Shown: in pieces, positions 33,842 to 43,480 of the stretch
How the letters are laid out: every line of letters begins with the position of its first letter
How positions within the stretch are numbered: position 1 is the first letter of the stretch
DNA from: Pseudomonas sp. LP_7_YM
GTDB lineage: Bacteria; Pseudomonadota; Gammaproteobacteria; Pseudomonadales; Pseudomonadaceae
DNA length: 64,000 nt
Reading direction: 5' to 3'
NCBI RefSeq assembly: GCF_004364435.1
Contig: NZ_SOCT01000014.1
Span: 46,107 to 110,106 of the forward strand
Notes under the pieces: generated by a model
What the model was told of the DNA's origin: nothing
Databases searched by the model: none
Seen by the model: only the letters and a program-made list of their open reading frames with translations
Made by a program: the position numbers and the translations under genes

Positions 33842-34762
33842 TTAACTCGCTCCGAGACCCAGCCAGTCGCGATCCTGCAGGTAATAATCGGTCAGGCGCG
33901 CCTCTTCACTGCCCGGCGCAGCTTTCCAGTCATAACCCCAACGCACCTGGGGCGGTAACGACATCAGAATGGACTCGGTACGCCCCCCCGATTGCAGACC
34001 AAACAAGGTGCCGCGGTCGTACACGAGATTGAACTCCACATAGCGACCGCGGCGGAATTCCTGGAACTCACGCTGTTGCGGGGTATAAGGCGTCGCCTTG
34101 CGGCGCTGGACGATCGGCAGATAAGCATGGACGAACGCATCACCGATGGCACGCAGGAATGCGAAGCTGGTGTCGAAATCCCACTCGTTCAGGTCGTCGA
34201 AAAACAACCCCCCCACGCCGCGTGGTTCGTTGCGGTGCTTGATGTGGAAATAGCGGTCACACCAGGCTTTGTAACGCGGGTAGACGTCCGCACCGAATGG
34301 CGCACAGGCCTGTTCGGCCACGCGGTGCCAATGTATGCAATCCTCATCGACGCCGTAATAGGGGGTCAGATCGAAGCCGCCGCCGAACCACCAGACCGGT
34401 TCTTCGCCCTCTTTTTCAGCGATGAAGAAACGCACGTTGGCGTGGGAGGTCGGAACATGTGGGCTATGCGGATGCATGACCAGCGAAACGCCCAGGGCTT
34501 CAAAACCGCGGCCAGCCAGTTCCGGACGATGGGCGCTGGCAGAGGGCGGCAGACCGGCGCCGAAGACGTGGGAAAAGTTGACCCCGCCTTTTTCGATGAC
34601 ATCGCCGTTTTCGATTACCCGCGTACGACCGCCACCGCCTGCGGGACGCTCCCAGGCGTCCTCGACGAAGCGGGCGCCGCCGTCTTCTTGCTCCAGAGCG
34701 GCGCAGATCCGGTCTTGCAGATCGAGCAGGTAAGCTTTGACGGCATCGGTGCGAAAGGACAT
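33842..34762 (-). CDS. hemF: Oxygen-dependent coproporphyrinogen III oxidase HemF
   Basis: Converts coproporphyrinogen III to protoporphyrinogen IX using oxygen in haem synthesis. Family signatures include GVNFSHVFG, LVMHPHSPHVPTSHANVRFF, WWFGGGFDLTPYYG and RGVGGLFFDDLNEW. The start at ATG 34762 (MSFRTDAVKAYLLDLQDRI) is the known N-terminus; the frame runs on upstream to 34993 without conserved sequence. The length is 306 residues. It is divergent from qor. Confidence 0.95.
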   Translation of the reverse strand: MSFRTDAVKAYLLDLQDRICAALEQEDGGARFVEDAWERPAGGGGRTRVIENGDVIEKGGVNFSHVFGAGLPPSASAHRPELAGRGFEALGVSLVMHPHSPHVPTSHANVRFFIAEKEGEEPVWWFGGGFDLTPYYGVDEDCIHWHRVAEQACAPFGADVYPRYKAWCDRYFHIKHRNEPRGVGGLFFDDLNEWDFDTSFAFLRAIGDAFVHAYLPIVQRRKATPYTPQQREFQEFRRGRYVEFNLVYDRGTLFGLQSGGRTESILMSLPPQVRWGYDWKAAPGSEEARLTDYYLQDRDWLGLGAS

Positions 34763-34986
34763 AGCAGTACCCTGAATAACGTAAAACCGGTATTTGGGAG
34801 CGTCGTTGCACACGCCGCTTGCGGTCCACGACCGCCGCGAGCCTGAACGAAGCTCTGAAAGTGGCGCGTAGCATACACCGCCTTGACGGGCGCCGCAGTT
34901 GACGAGGACCAAACGAAGGAGTCCGATAGAAGCCTTTCGCACTCCCGGTTTTGTCCCAAAGTTTCGATTCATGATGGAGAAAGCAC

Positions 34987-35964
34987 ATGGCAAAGCGTAT
35001 CCAATTCCGCGCCCACGGCGGCCCTGAAGTTCTCGAGTACGTCGACTTCGAACCGGCCAAACCGGGCCCGAAAGAAGTGCTCGTGGGCAACAAAGCGATT
35101 GGCGTTAACTTCATCGAGACTTATTTGCGCACCGGCCTGTATCCCGTTGCCTCGATGCCATCGGGTCTGGGCAATGAGGGCTCGGGCATTGTTGAGGCCG
35201 TCGGCGCAGAGGTCACACACGTTAAGGTCGGCGACCGCGTGGCTTACGGTACTGGCCCTCTGGGAAGCTACGCAGACCAGCACCTCGCGCCTGCCGCGAA
35301 CGTGGTCAAACTGCCTGATGAGATCAGCTTCGAACAGGCGGCGGCAATCATGCTCAAGGGCTTGACCGTGCAGTACCTGTTTCGCCAGACCTACGAGATT
35401 CGTCCCGAAGAAATCATCCTGTTCCACGCTGCAGCCGGTGGCGTGGGCTCCATCGCCTGCCAGTGGGCCAATGCGTTGGGGGTCAAGCTGATCGGCACGG
35501 TCAGTTCGCCGGAAAAAGCCGCACATGCCAAAGCTAACGGCGCTTGGGAAGTCATCGACTACAGCAAGGAAGATGTGGCCAAGCGGGTGCTTGAGCTGAC
35601 TGGCGGCAAGAAAGTCTCGGTGGTGTACGACGGCGTCGGCAAAGACACGTGGGAAACGTCATTGGACTGCCTTGAACTGCGTGGCTTGCTGGTCAGCTTT
35701 GGTAATGCGTCGGGCGCGGTTTCCGGCGTGAACCTCGGGATTCTGGCGCAGAAGGGCTCGCTCTATGTGACCCGCCCTACACTGGGCTCCTACGCGAATA
35801 CCCCGGAAACGCTTCAGGCCATGGCCGACGAGGTGTTTTCCATGGTCAGCAGCGGCAAGGTGAAGGTCGATGACATCAAGAAATTCGCCTTGAAGGATGC
35901 TGCACAAGCGCACACCGAACTGTCCGCCCGACGCACCACCGGGTCAATCATCCTAGTGCCTTGA
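34987..35964 (+). CDS. qor: NADPH:quinone oxidoreductase Qor
   Basis: Zinc-free medium-chain reductase that uses NADPH to reduce quinones. Motifs: IGVNFIETYLRTGLYP, GNEGSGIVEAVG, AAAGGVGSIACQWA (nucleotide-binding loop near 150) and VYDGVGKDTW. The length of 325 residues fits E. coli Qor. ATGGAGAAAGCAC precedes the ATG. A REP element follows, then convergent tsaC. Confidence 0.95.
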   Translation: MAKRIQFRAHGGPEVLEYVDFEPAKPGPKEVLVGNKAIGVNFIETYLRTGLYPVASMPSGLGNEGSGIVEAVGAEVTHVKVGDRVAYGTGPLGSYADQHLAPAANVVKLPDEISFEQAAAIMLKGLTVQYLFRQTYEIRPEEIILFHAAAGGVGSIACQWANALGVKLIGTVSSPEKAAHAKANGAWEVIDYSKEDVAKRVLELTGGKKVSVVYDGVGKDTWETSLDCLELRGLLVSFGNASGAVSGVNLGILAQKGSLYVTRPTLGSYANTPETLQAMADEVFSMVSSGKVKVDDIKKFALKDAAQAHTELSARRTTGSIILVP

Positions 35965-35989
35965 TCACCTCAGTGCCTCGTCGCACAAC

Positions 35990-36082
35990 CGGTGGGAGCG
36001 AGCTTGCTCGTGAATGCTGAAGCCAGGACACAAGGTGTGTCGCAGGCACCGGCCTTGTCCTGAGCAAGCTCGCTCCCCAGGT
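35990..36082. repeat. REP/REPIN-like inverted pair
   Basis: GGTGGGAGCGAGCTTGCTCG and GAGCAAGCTCGCTCCCC face each other between convergent qor and tsaC with about 55 bp between. This copy has nearly perfect arms. Confidence 0.75.
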
Positions 36083-36100
36083 GTGTAAACGGTTGAGCCA

Positions 36101-36658
36101 TCAGCCCGCTCTTACAACCTCAGCCGTCACCAGATCACGAATCACGCTTGGATTGCGCCGTCCGCCCAAGGGGCCGTTCAGAACATGGTCAAGTTGCCCG
36201 TGGAAGTACTGCTCGATCCGCAAACGCGTGCGAGCAGCAGGACGGCCCGTGGGGTTGGCGGAGGTCGAGACCAGCGGACCGGTCAGGGCGCACAGCTCAC
36301 GCACCTGGGGATGATCGCTGACGCGCAGAGCTACCGTTTCGCGACCGCCGGTGATCCAGTCCGGCAATAGGCCTTGATGCGGTACCAGCCAGGTATTTGG
36401 CCCAGGCCAGGTGCTGGCCATGCGATCAATCCAAAGCTCAGGGAAGTCCTCGAACAGAAAGTCGAACTGACGAATGTTATCGGCAATCAGGATCAGGCCT
36501 TTTCCGACCGGCCGCTGCTTGATTGCCAGCAAGCGGTAAACCGCCTCGAAATCCCAAGGATCACAGCCCAGCCCCCAGACTGCTTCGGTTGGATAGGCAA
36601 TCACCGCTCCGGCCCGGATCTCTTGTGCGGCTTGTTGCACACGCCAACTGCTGACCAT
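36101..36658 (-). CDS. tsaC: Threonylcarbamoyl-AMP synthase TsaC
   Basis: Makes threonylcarbamoyl-AMP from threonine, bicarbonate and ATP, the first step of the t6A37 modification of ANN-decoding tRNAs. The YrdC/Sua5 fold is shown by AGAVIAYPTEAVWGLGCDPWD at the start, KQRPVGKGLILIADN, WPGPNTWLVP, and STSANPTGRPA at the end. The length of 185 residues is the short TsaC form. It lies 38 bp after dprA on the same strand and is probably co-transcribed. Confidence 0.95.
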   Translation of the reverse strand: MVSSWRVQQAAQEIRAGAVIAYPTEAVWGLGCDPWDFEAVYRLLAIKQRPVGKGLILIADNIRQFDFLFEDFPELWIDRMASTWPGPNTWLVPHQGLLPDWITGGRETVALRVSDHPQVRELCALTGPLVSTSANPTGRPAARTRLRIEQYFHGQLDHVLNGPLGGRRNPSVIRDLVTAEVVRAG

Positions 36659-36696
36659 TGTTCGCTCTCCGATTTACGCTGGGGGGCAGTTTAACC

Positions 36697-37809
36697 TCAG
36701 CGCGCCCGAGCAAACCATCGCCCGGCTTCACAGACCACGCTGCTGTCGAGTTCAAGCTCGGTCAATGCTGCCAGCACTTTTGGCAAAGGCCAGCCGCTGT
36801 TGGCAGCCAGCGCTTCACTGGTCTGCGGCGCAGCATGCAGCAAAGCCAGCAGTGGATGATCGGGGCTTGCGGAATTTGGCTCGGCTGCAGCGCTGGGCGG
36901 CAGGCTTTTCCAGCCCTGTAACCCCTCAAGAATGTGATCGACCGTTTCGACGAGCGTTGCGCCGTCACGAATCAGTTGGTGACACCCGCGAGCGCCCGGG
37001 TGATGAATTGATCCCGGAATCGCATACACCTCGCGGCCTTGCTCTGCAGCGAGCCTGGCCGTAATCAGCGAGCCGCTGGCAACGCTGGCTTCCACCACCA
37101 GCACGCCAAGCGACAGCCCGCTGATGATGCGATTGCGTCGAGGGAAATTGCTGGCGTGGGGCTCGGCGTCCAGAGGCAATTCCGAAATCACTGCGCCACC
37201 GTGGGCGATCATGGCCGCGGCAAGCTGACGATGGCGCTGTGGATAAAATTTTTCGATCCCCGTCCCAAGCACGCCGATTGTCGCGCCTTTTACATCCAGT
37301 GCACCTTGGTGAGCAGCACCGTCGATACCCAGCGCCAGGCCACTGGTAACCACGAATCCAGCGCTGGCCAGACTTCGTGCAAACGCGGCAGCAGTATCCA
37401 GCCCAGGCTTGGAAGCACGGCGACTGCCGACCATTCCCAACTGCGGACGATCAAGCAAAGTGCGATTGCCCGCAACGAACAACAGAGGAGGCGGGTCGGG
37501 AATTTCTGCAAGCAAAGCCGGGTAGTCGGGGTCGTCCCACATCAGCAAATGCTGGTCCGCACGCTCAAGCCAGGCCAACGCAACGCTGGCGCCATCGCGC
37601 ACATCAGGGCTGCGTCGTGCATCGGCACTGGCCGCTGGCAGGCGCAACGAACGCCAGGCAGAGGCCGGTGCGCTGAGTGCGGCAGACGCGCTGCCGAAGG
37701 CATTGATGAGGGTCTGGAAGCGCTTGGGACCGATTTCCGGCAACCGGTGAAGACGCAGACGCGCCTCCAGTTCGGCAGGCGAATGCCCAGGTTTTTCGAA
37801 CAGCGGCAT
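36697..37809 (-). CDS. dprA: DNA processing protein DprA
   Basis: Binds single-stranded DNA taken up by the cell and loads RecA. Core Rossmann-fold signatures are LGMVGSRRASKPGLDTAAAFARSLA, VVTSGLALGIDGAAHQGALD and FPRRNRIISGLS. The N-terminus has the SAM-like helical part (LRLHRLPEIGPKRFQTLINAFGSA). The C-terminal 70 residues form the winged-helix DML1-like domain. The start at ATG 37809 has AAGGAAG before it; the frame runs upstream to 37878. The length is 370 residues. Confidence 0.95.
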   Translation of the reverse strand: MPLFEKPGHSPAELEARLRLHRLPEIGPKRFQTLINAFGSASAALSAPASAWRSLRLPAASADARRSPDVRDGASVALAWLERADQHLLMWDDPDYPALLAEIPDPPPLLFVAGNRTLLDRPQLGMVGSRRASKPGLDTAAAFARSLASAGFVVTSGLALGIDGAAHQGALDVKGATIGVLGTGIEKFYPQRHRQLAAAMIAHGGAVISELPLDAEPHASNFPRRNRIISGLSLGVLVVEASVASGSLITARLAAEQGREVYAIPGSIHHPGARGCHQLIRDGATLVETVDHILEGLQGWKSLPPSAAAEPNSASPDHPLLALLHAAPQTSEALAANSGWPLPKVLAALTELELDSSVVCEAGRWFARAR

Positions 37810-37933
37810 GAGATCTTCCTTGATCCTGTGCCCACCTAAAACAGTGGGCGAATCTGTGGATAACTCTGTTAACAACATTTAGATAAGTGAAGCATGCCGG
37901 TGGAAAAAAGTGTTCTGGAGCTGATACATAGCA

Positions 37934-38959
37934 TTACGGATTGCGGACCTTGTCGCTGACCGCCAAAGATCGGCTCGCATGCAAAACCATTGCATAGCTC
38001 AAGTGGTTGTAGGTGCGGAACACCATCAGCAAGCCGGAGCGCTCGTCGGGAATCTTGACCTGGTCGCCAGTGATCCGGTCACGCACGGTTTCGCCCGCCT
38101 TATAGATCGCCAGCACATTGCCCTCGGCCAGCCCTTCCAGCTTGCCGCGATCCAGCGTCACCACATCGAACTCACCGATCTGCGTGACGCCACGGGGTAC
38201 GTCGATGATCGTGCCGCGAATGTCCTGCTTCGGCTCGCTGGGCACGAACATGGAGTTGATGGCGCGCTCTTCACTGACGAACAGCCGATCTCCCAGGCGC
38301 ACTTCCTGAGTGGAGCGCTGCATTTGCAAGGTTGCGATATCGCCTTCGCGGGCCACGACATCACCGCTGCCGATATCGTCGGCATTGATGCCCAACGGCT
38401 TGTTGGTTTGAGCATCGAAGTAGGTCTTGCCCTTGCGAAAGATGCCGTACGACGCGTGATCCGGGCTGAAGGTACCGCGCGCATAAATGCGATCCCCTGC
38501 GCCACTGAGCACCCGCTCGCCGTTACCGGCCACGACGTACGGTGCATCCTCGAATTGCTCGGGCGTGTCCATGATCCGGTTGTTCAACAGAAAAGCGTTG
38601 ATTGCGCCCAACGGGATGGTTGGAATGGCATCGGCAATCGGCGTGCTGCGCACACGCGGTGACAATTTGATGGTGCCCCGCGATTCACCGCGGGTGGCGA
38701 CGATCCTCGGCTGACCGTCTACGTAAATCAGGTTCAGGGTATCGCCCGGGTAGATCAGATCCGGGTCATGCACCTGCGGATTGGCTCTCCAGAGCTGTGG
38801 CCACTTCCAGGGCTCGCTGAGAAACTTTCCGGAAATGTCCCAAAGCGTGTCGCCGGTGACGACGGTATAGCTTTGCGGATGCCCCTCCCTGAGCTGTACT
38901 TGCGCCTGAACAAAGCCTGTCGCGGCCAACAGCAGCAGGGCGAGTAGTGATTTCCTCAT
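37934..38959 (-). CDS. LysM-domain exported protein
   Basis: Exported peptidoglycan-associated protein of 341 residues. The signal peptide (MRKSLLALLLLAATGFVQA) is followed by one LysM domain (residues about 30-80: YTVVTGDTLWDISGKFLSEPWKWPQLWRANPQVHDPDLIYPGDTL). The remainder is beta-rich and conserved in pseudomonads at this place next to dprA (PA0020 in P. aeruginosa). It diverges from def. The function is unknown, probably cell-envelope related. Confidence 0.87.
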   Translation of the reverse strand: MRKSLLALLLLAATGFVQAQVQLREGHPQSYTVVTGDTLWDISGKFLSEPWKWPQLWRANPQVHDPDLIYPGDTLNLIYVDGQPRIVATRGESRGTIKLSPRVRSTPIADAIPTIPLGAINAFLLNNRIMDTPEQFEDAPYVVAGNGERVLSGAGDRIYARGTFSPDHASYGIFRKGKTYFDAQTNKPLGINADDIGSGDVVAREGDIATLQMQRSTQEVRLGDRLFVSEERAINSMFVPSEPKQDIRGTIIDVPRGVTQIGEFDVVTLDRGKLEGLAEGNVLAIYKAGETVRDRITGDQVKIPDERSGLLMVFRTYNHLSYAMVLHASRSLAVSDKVRNP

Positions 38960-39102
38960 GCGGTGAATCCCTTTATCATGTTGGCTTCGCGTGAAACGTT
39001 GAGTCTTGCGAGACTTTTGTTTTACAAGGGCTGCCCGCTGGTGACATTTCCCAGCCTAGCAGCCGATTTCGACTTTACCCTACAAGTGCAGCTCTTACGT
39101 AT

Positions 39103-39609
39103 ATGGCCATTTTAAACATTCTCGAATTCCCCGATTCGCGCCTGCGCACCCTCGCCAAACCGGTGGACGCAGTGGACGACGGCATTCGCCAGTTGGTCGA
39201 CGACATGTTTGAAACCATGTACGAAGCGCCTGGCATCGGTCTGGCAGCGACGCAGGTTAACGTACACAAGCGCGTGGTTGTCATGGACCTCTCGGAAGAT
39301 CGCAGCGAACCCCGGGTGTTCATCAATCCTGAACTGGAGCCGCTGACCGAAGAGATGGATCAGTATCAGGAAGGCTGCCTGTCGGTTCCGGGCTTCTATG
39401 AAAACGTCGATCGCCCTCAAAGGGTCAAGGTCAAGGCGCTGGGCCGCGATGGCCAGCCCTACGAACTGATCGCCGAAGGCCTGCTCGCCGTATGCATTCA
39501 GCACGAATGCGATCACCTCAATGGCAAGTTGTTCGTCGACTACCTGTCTAATCTCAAGCGTGACCGGATCAAGAAAAAGCTGGAAAAGCTGCACAAGCAG
39601 AACGCTTGA
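39103..39609 (+). CDS. def: Peptide deformylase
   Basis: Removes the formyl group from nascent proteins. All three metal motifs are present: GIGLAATQV (near 44), EGCLSVPG (near 89) and HECDHLNG (near 131), giving the Cys and two His ligands. The length is 168 residues. Followed by a terminator and then fmt, the enzyme that formylates the initiator tRNA, an arrangement found in most gamma-proteobacteria. Confidence 0.97.
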   Translation: MAILNILEFPDSRLRTLAKPVDAVDDGIRQLVDDMFETMYEAPGIGLAATQVNVHKRVVVMDLSEDRSEPRVFINPELEPLTEEMDQYQEGCLSVPGFYENVDRPQRVKVKALGRDGQPYELIAEGLLAVCIQHECDHLNGKLFVDYLSNLKRDRIKKKLEKLHKQNA

Positions 39610-39622
39610 TCCCTTCGCCCCC

Positions 39623-39652
39623 AAAAGGCCTCCTGGAGGCCTTTTCTTTTTC
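39623..39652 (+). terminator. Terminator between def and fmt
   Basis: AAAAGGCCTCC (39623-39633) and GGAGGCCTTTT (39635-39645) form a near-perfect palindrome followed by CTTTTTC. It may attenuate rather than fully stop transcription into fmt, which starts 16 bp later. Confidence 0.75.
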
Positions 39653-39667
39653 TGAAACGAGAAGCCC

Positions 39668-40627
39668 ATGACTGAGCCACTGCGCATCGTCTTCGCCGGC
39701 ACCCCCGAATTCGCCGCCGAACACCTCAAAGCCCTGCTCGACAGCCCTTATGACGTGATCGCGGTCTACACCCAACCCGATCGCCCGGCGGGCCGCGGCC
39801 AAAAGCTGATGCCAAGCCCGGTCAAGCAACTCGCCCTGCAACAAAACATCCCGGTGCTGCAACCACCCACCTTACGGGCTCCCGAGGCGCAGGCCGAACT
39901 TGCGGCACTTAAGCCCGATCTGCTGGTGGTGGTCGCCTACGGCTTGATCCTGCCGCAGGCGGTGCTGGATATTCCGCGCCTGGGTTGCATCAACAGCCAT
40001 GCCTCGTTGCTGCCGCGCTGGCGCGGAGCCGCACCGATCCAGCGAGCCGTGCAGGCGGGCGATGCCGAGAGTGGCGTGACCGTGATGCGTATGGAAGCGG
40101 GGTTGGACACAGGTCCCATGCTGCTCAAGGTCACCACGTCGATCACCGGTGAAGACACCGGCGGCACGCTGCACGATCGTCTTGCCGGGTTGGGCCCGGT
40201 TGCCGTCTTGCAGGCTATTGGCGGTCTTGCCGATGGCACGCTGGAGGGCGAGGTTCAGGACGACACCCTGGCCACCTATGCCCACAAGCTCAATAAAGAC
40301 GAAGCACGCATCGACTGGACCCGTCCGGCCGATGAACTGGCGCACCTGGTGCGGGCTTTCAATCCGTGGCCGATCTGCCACAGCACCCTCGGTGGCGAAG
40401 CGCTCAAGGTGCTGACCGCGCAAGTCGCCGAAATGAAGGGCGCGCCGGGTACGATTATCAGTGCCAGCAAAGACGGCCTGATCGTGGCCTGTGGACAAAA
40501 CGCGCTGCGTCTTACCCGTCTGCAACTGCCCGGCGGCAAGCCACTGAACTTCACTGACCTGTTCAACAGCCGCCGTGAGAAATTCGCGATCGGGACGGTA
40601 CTGGGGCAACCGGTGGGCACACAATGA
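39668..40627 (+). CDS. fmt: Methionyl-tRNA formyltransferase
   Basis: Transfers a formyl group from 10-formyl-THF to initiator Met-tRNA. The N-terminal domain has RIVFAGTPEFAAEHLKAL and the motif INSHASLLPRWRGAAPIQRAV that carries the active-site residues; the C-terminal OB-like domain begins near residue 205. The length is 319 residues. The stop overlaps the rsmB start by 4 bp (ATGA). Confidence 0.97.
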   Translation: MTEPLRIVFAGTPEFAAEHLKALLDSPYDVIAVYTQPDRPAGRGQKLMPSPVKQLALQQNIPVLQPPTLRAPEAQAELAALKPDLLVVVAYGLILPQAVLDIPRLGCINSHASLLPRWRGAAPIQRAVQAGDAESGVTVMRMEAGLDTGPMLLKVTTSITGEDTGGTLHDRLAGLGPVAVLQAIGGLADGTLEGEVQDDTLATYAHKLNKDEARIDWTRPADELAHLVRAFNPWPICHSTLGGEALKVLTAQVAEMKGAPGTIISASKDGLIVACGQNALRLTRLQLPGGKPLNFTDLFNSRREKFAIGTVLGQPVGTQ

Positions 40628-41949
40628 ATCCGCGTCTGGCCGCCGCCAAGGCTCTGGCCGCCGTACTCAGCGGCAAGGCCTCATTGAACAGCTCGCTGCC
40701 GACTCAACTGGACAAGGTCGAAGACCGCGATCGCGGGTTGACGCAGGATCTGGCGTTCGGCACTGCGCGCTGGGAGCCTCGGTTGTCAGCGCTGGCAGCG
40801 AAGCTTCTGCAAAAACCCTTTAAGGCTGCGGACAACGACGTGCAGGCGCTACTGCTGATAGGCCTGTATCAACTGTTTTATTCGCGCATCCCGGCCCACG
40901 CGGCGATTGGTGAGACCGTCGGCTGCGCGGACAAGCTGAAAAAGCCCTGGGCCAAGGCGTTGCTGAACGCGGTCCTGCGTCGCGCACAACGAGAAGGCCA
41001 GGCGCTGCTGAGCGAGCTGGAACACGACCCGGTCGTGCGCACCGCTCATCCGCGTTGGCTGCAGAAGGCGCTCAAGGCGGCCTGGCCCGAGCACTGGGAA
41101 GCGATTTGCGCAGCGAACAACGCGCACCCACCGATGATTCTGCGGGTCAATCGTCGCCATAAAAACCGCCAGCAATACCTTCATCTGCTACAAGAAGCGG
41201 GGATTGGGGCCACTGCGAGCACATTCAGCCAGGACGGCATCGTGTTGGCCGAGCCTTGCGATGTCCGCGCGCTGCCGGGTTTCGCCGATGGCTGGATCAG
41301 CGTGCAGGACGAAGCTGCGCAACTGGCCGCCGATCTGCTGGAACTGGCACCGGGTCAACGGGTGCTGGACGCCTGCTGCGCACCGGGAGGCAAGACCTGT
41401 CATCTGCTGGAAGTGCAGCCGGGATTGTCCGGCGTGGTCGCAGTGGATCTGGAAGCCAAGCGCATGGTGCGGGTCAAAGAGAACCTCGACCGCCTAGGCT
41501 TGAGTGCCGAACTGATCGCCGCCGATGCCCGCGCCACCGATCGATGGTGGGATGGCAAGCCATTTCAGCGCATCCTGCTGGATGCGCCCTGTTCAGCCAC
41601 GGGCGTGATTCGTCGTCATCCTGACATCAAGCTGACGCGTCAGGCCGATGACATTCCGGCGCTGGCGACTCTGCAAGGCGAACTGCTCGACGCGCTATGG
41701 CCCACATTGCAAGTGGGCGGAATGCTGCTGTATGCAACCTGCTCGACGCTGCCGACCGAGAACACCGAAGTGATCGACGCTTTCCTTGCGCGCACACCAG
41801 GAGCCAGAGAGTTGGACATCGCCGGTCAGCAAGGCAACCCGCCGCCCGGCCTGATGCAGCCACATGGTCGGCAGTTGCTGGCTCAGGAAGGCGGCCATGA
41901 CGGGTTTTATTACGCGAAGTTGATCAAGATCGCGGCACCTTCAGGCTGA
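40624..41949 (+). CDS. rsmB: 16S rRNA m5C967 methyltransferase RsmB
   Basis: Methylates C967 of 16S rRNA with SAM. The N-terminal 130 residues are a NusB-like RNA-binding domain (PRLAAAKALAAVLSGKASLNSSLP). The methyltransferase domain has VLDACCAPGGKTCHLLE and the active-site Cys in DAPCSATGVIRRHPD, with the second Cys of YATCSTLPTENT. The length is 441 residues. Translationally coupled to fmt; also known as sun. Confidence 0.96.
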   Translation: MNPRLAAAKALAAVLSGKASLNSSLPTQLDKVEDRDRGLTQDLAFGTARWEPRLSALAAKLLQKPFKAADNDVQALLLIGLYQLFYSRIPAHAAIGETVGCADKLKKPWAKALLNAVLRRAQREGQALLSELEHDPVVRTAHPRWLQKALKAAWPEHWEAICAANNAHPPMILRVNRRHKNRQQYLHLLQEAGIGATASTFSQDGIVLAEPCDVRALPGFADGWISVQDEAAQLAADLLELAPGQRVLDACCAPGGKTCHLLEVQPGLSGVVAVDLEAKRMVRVKENLDRLGLSAELIAADARATDRWWDGKPFQRILLDAPCSATGVIRRHPDIKLTRQADDIPALATLQGELLDALWPTLQVGGMLLYATCSTLPTENTEVIDAFLARTPGARELDIAGQQGNPPPGLMQPHGRQLLAQEGGHDGFYYAKLIKIAAPSG

Positions 41950-42094
41950 ACACTTTCGCAAAGAGCGGCTTGCTCGCCAAGGGGCCGGCAAATTCTAATA
42001 CATGCGCGCGGCGCCTGACCTATTGCTTTCGTGCGCAGTCTCCCTCCCACAGGGGAATGCGCGAGGCGCGATCTACATTCCAAGGAGAGACTGA

Positions 42095-43468
42095 TTGAAG
42101 ATCATCATTCTCGGTGCAGGGCAGGTGGGCGGCACGCTGGCTGAGCATCTGGCCAGCGAAGCCAATGACATCACGGTGGTTGATACCGACCCTGATCGCC
42201 TGCGAGCACTCGGCGACCGTCTGGATATCCGCACCATTCAGGGCCGAGGCTCGCACCCCACGGTATTGCGTCAGGCAGGTGCCGACGACGCAGACATGCT
42301 GGTGGCCGTTACCAGCAGCGACGAAACCAACATGGTCGCCTGCCAGGTCGCCTACACCCTGTTCCACACCCCGACCAAGATCGCCCGCGTGCGCGAATCC
42401 GCCTACCTGACCCGCGCAGGCCTCTTCAACAACGACGCCATTCCGGTTGACGTGCTGATCAGCCCCGAACAGGTCGTCACCAACTACATCAAGCGCCTGA
42501 TCGAATACCCAAGCGCCCTGCAGGTCATCGACTTTGCCGAAGGCAAGGTGCAAATGGTGGCGGTGAAGGCCTATTACGGAGGCCCGCTGGTTGGCCAGCA
42601 ACTGCGTCAGTTGCGCACGCACATGCCCAATGTCGAAACCCGAGTTGCCGCCATTTTCCGCCGAGATCGTCCGATCACTCCCCAAGGGGATACGGTCATC
42701 GAGGTTGATGACGAAGTGTTCTTTATTGCGGCCAAGGCGGACATTCGTGCGGTGATGGGCGAAATGCGCAAGCTTGACGTCAGCTATAAACGCATCGTCA
42801 TTGCTGGCGGCGGGCAGATCGGTGAACGCCTGGCCGAGGCCATCGAAAACCGTTATCAGGTAAAGATCATCGAGATGAACCCGGCGCGCTGTCGCTATCT
42901 CTCGGACACACTCGACAACACCGTTGTTCTGCAAGGCAGCTCATCAGACCGCGATCTGCTGATGGAAGAGAACATCGATAACACCGATCTGTTCCTGGCC
43001 CTGACCAACGACGACGAAGCCAACGTCATGTCTTCGCTGCTGGCCAAGCGGCTGGGGGCGAAGAAAGTCATGACCATCATTAACAATGCAGCCTATGTGG
43101 ATCTGGTGCAGGGCGGTGAGATCGACATCGCGGTCAGCCCGCAACTGGTTACCATTGGCACCTTGCTGGCCCACGTGCGACGCGGCGACATCGTCAGCGT
43201 TCACTCATTGCGGCGGGGCGCGGCAGAGGCCATCGAGATCGTGGCCCACGGCGATGCGAAGTCGAGCAGGGTGGTCGGCAAGGCGGTCATGCACATCAGC
43301 CTGCCACCTGGCACCACCATCGGCGCGATTACCCGGGCAGACCGGGTACTTATCGCTCACGACAGCACCGTCATCGAATCCGGCGACCACGTGATCATGT
43401 TCCTTGTGGATAAAAAACATATTCGCGACGTGGAGCGGCTGTTTCAGGTGGGGTTGAGTTTTTTCTGA
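42095..43468 (+). CDS. trkA: Trk potassium uptake regulatory subunit TrkA
   Basis: Peripheral NAD-binding protein that gates the TrkH/TrkG potassium channels. Two RCK halves are visible: KIIILGAGQVGGTLAEHLASEANDITVVDTDPDRL near 1 and RIVIAGGGQIGERLAEAIENRYQVKIIEMNPARC near 232. Each is followed by a TrkA-C domain. The start is a rare TTG at 42095 with AAGGAG 10 bp before it; this gives the family's exact N-terminus. The length is 457 residues. Confidence 0.95.
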   Translation: MKIIILGAGQVGGTLAEHLASEANDITVVDTDPDRLRALGDRLDIRTIQGRGSHPTVLRQAGADDADMLVAVTSSDETNMVACQVAYTLFHTPTKIARVRESAYLTRAGLFNNDAIPVDVLISPEQVVTNYIKRLIEYPSALQVIDFAEGKVQMVAVKAYYGGPLVGQQLRQLRTHMPNVETRVAAIFRRDRPITPQGDTVIEVDDEVFFIAAKADIRAVMGEMRKLDVSYKRIVIAGGGQIGERLAEAIENRYQVKIIEMNPARCRYLSDTLDNTVVLQGSSSDRDLLMEENIDNTDLFLALTNDDEANVMSSLLAKRLGAKKVMTIINNAAYVDLVQGGEIDIAVSPQLVTIGTLLAHVRRGDIVSVHSLRRGAAEAIEIVAHGDAKSSRVVGKAVMHISLPPGTTIGAITRADRVLIAHDSTVIESGDHVIMFLVDKKHIRDVERLFQVGLSFF

Positions 43469-43480
43469 CGGAGGGTCCTC

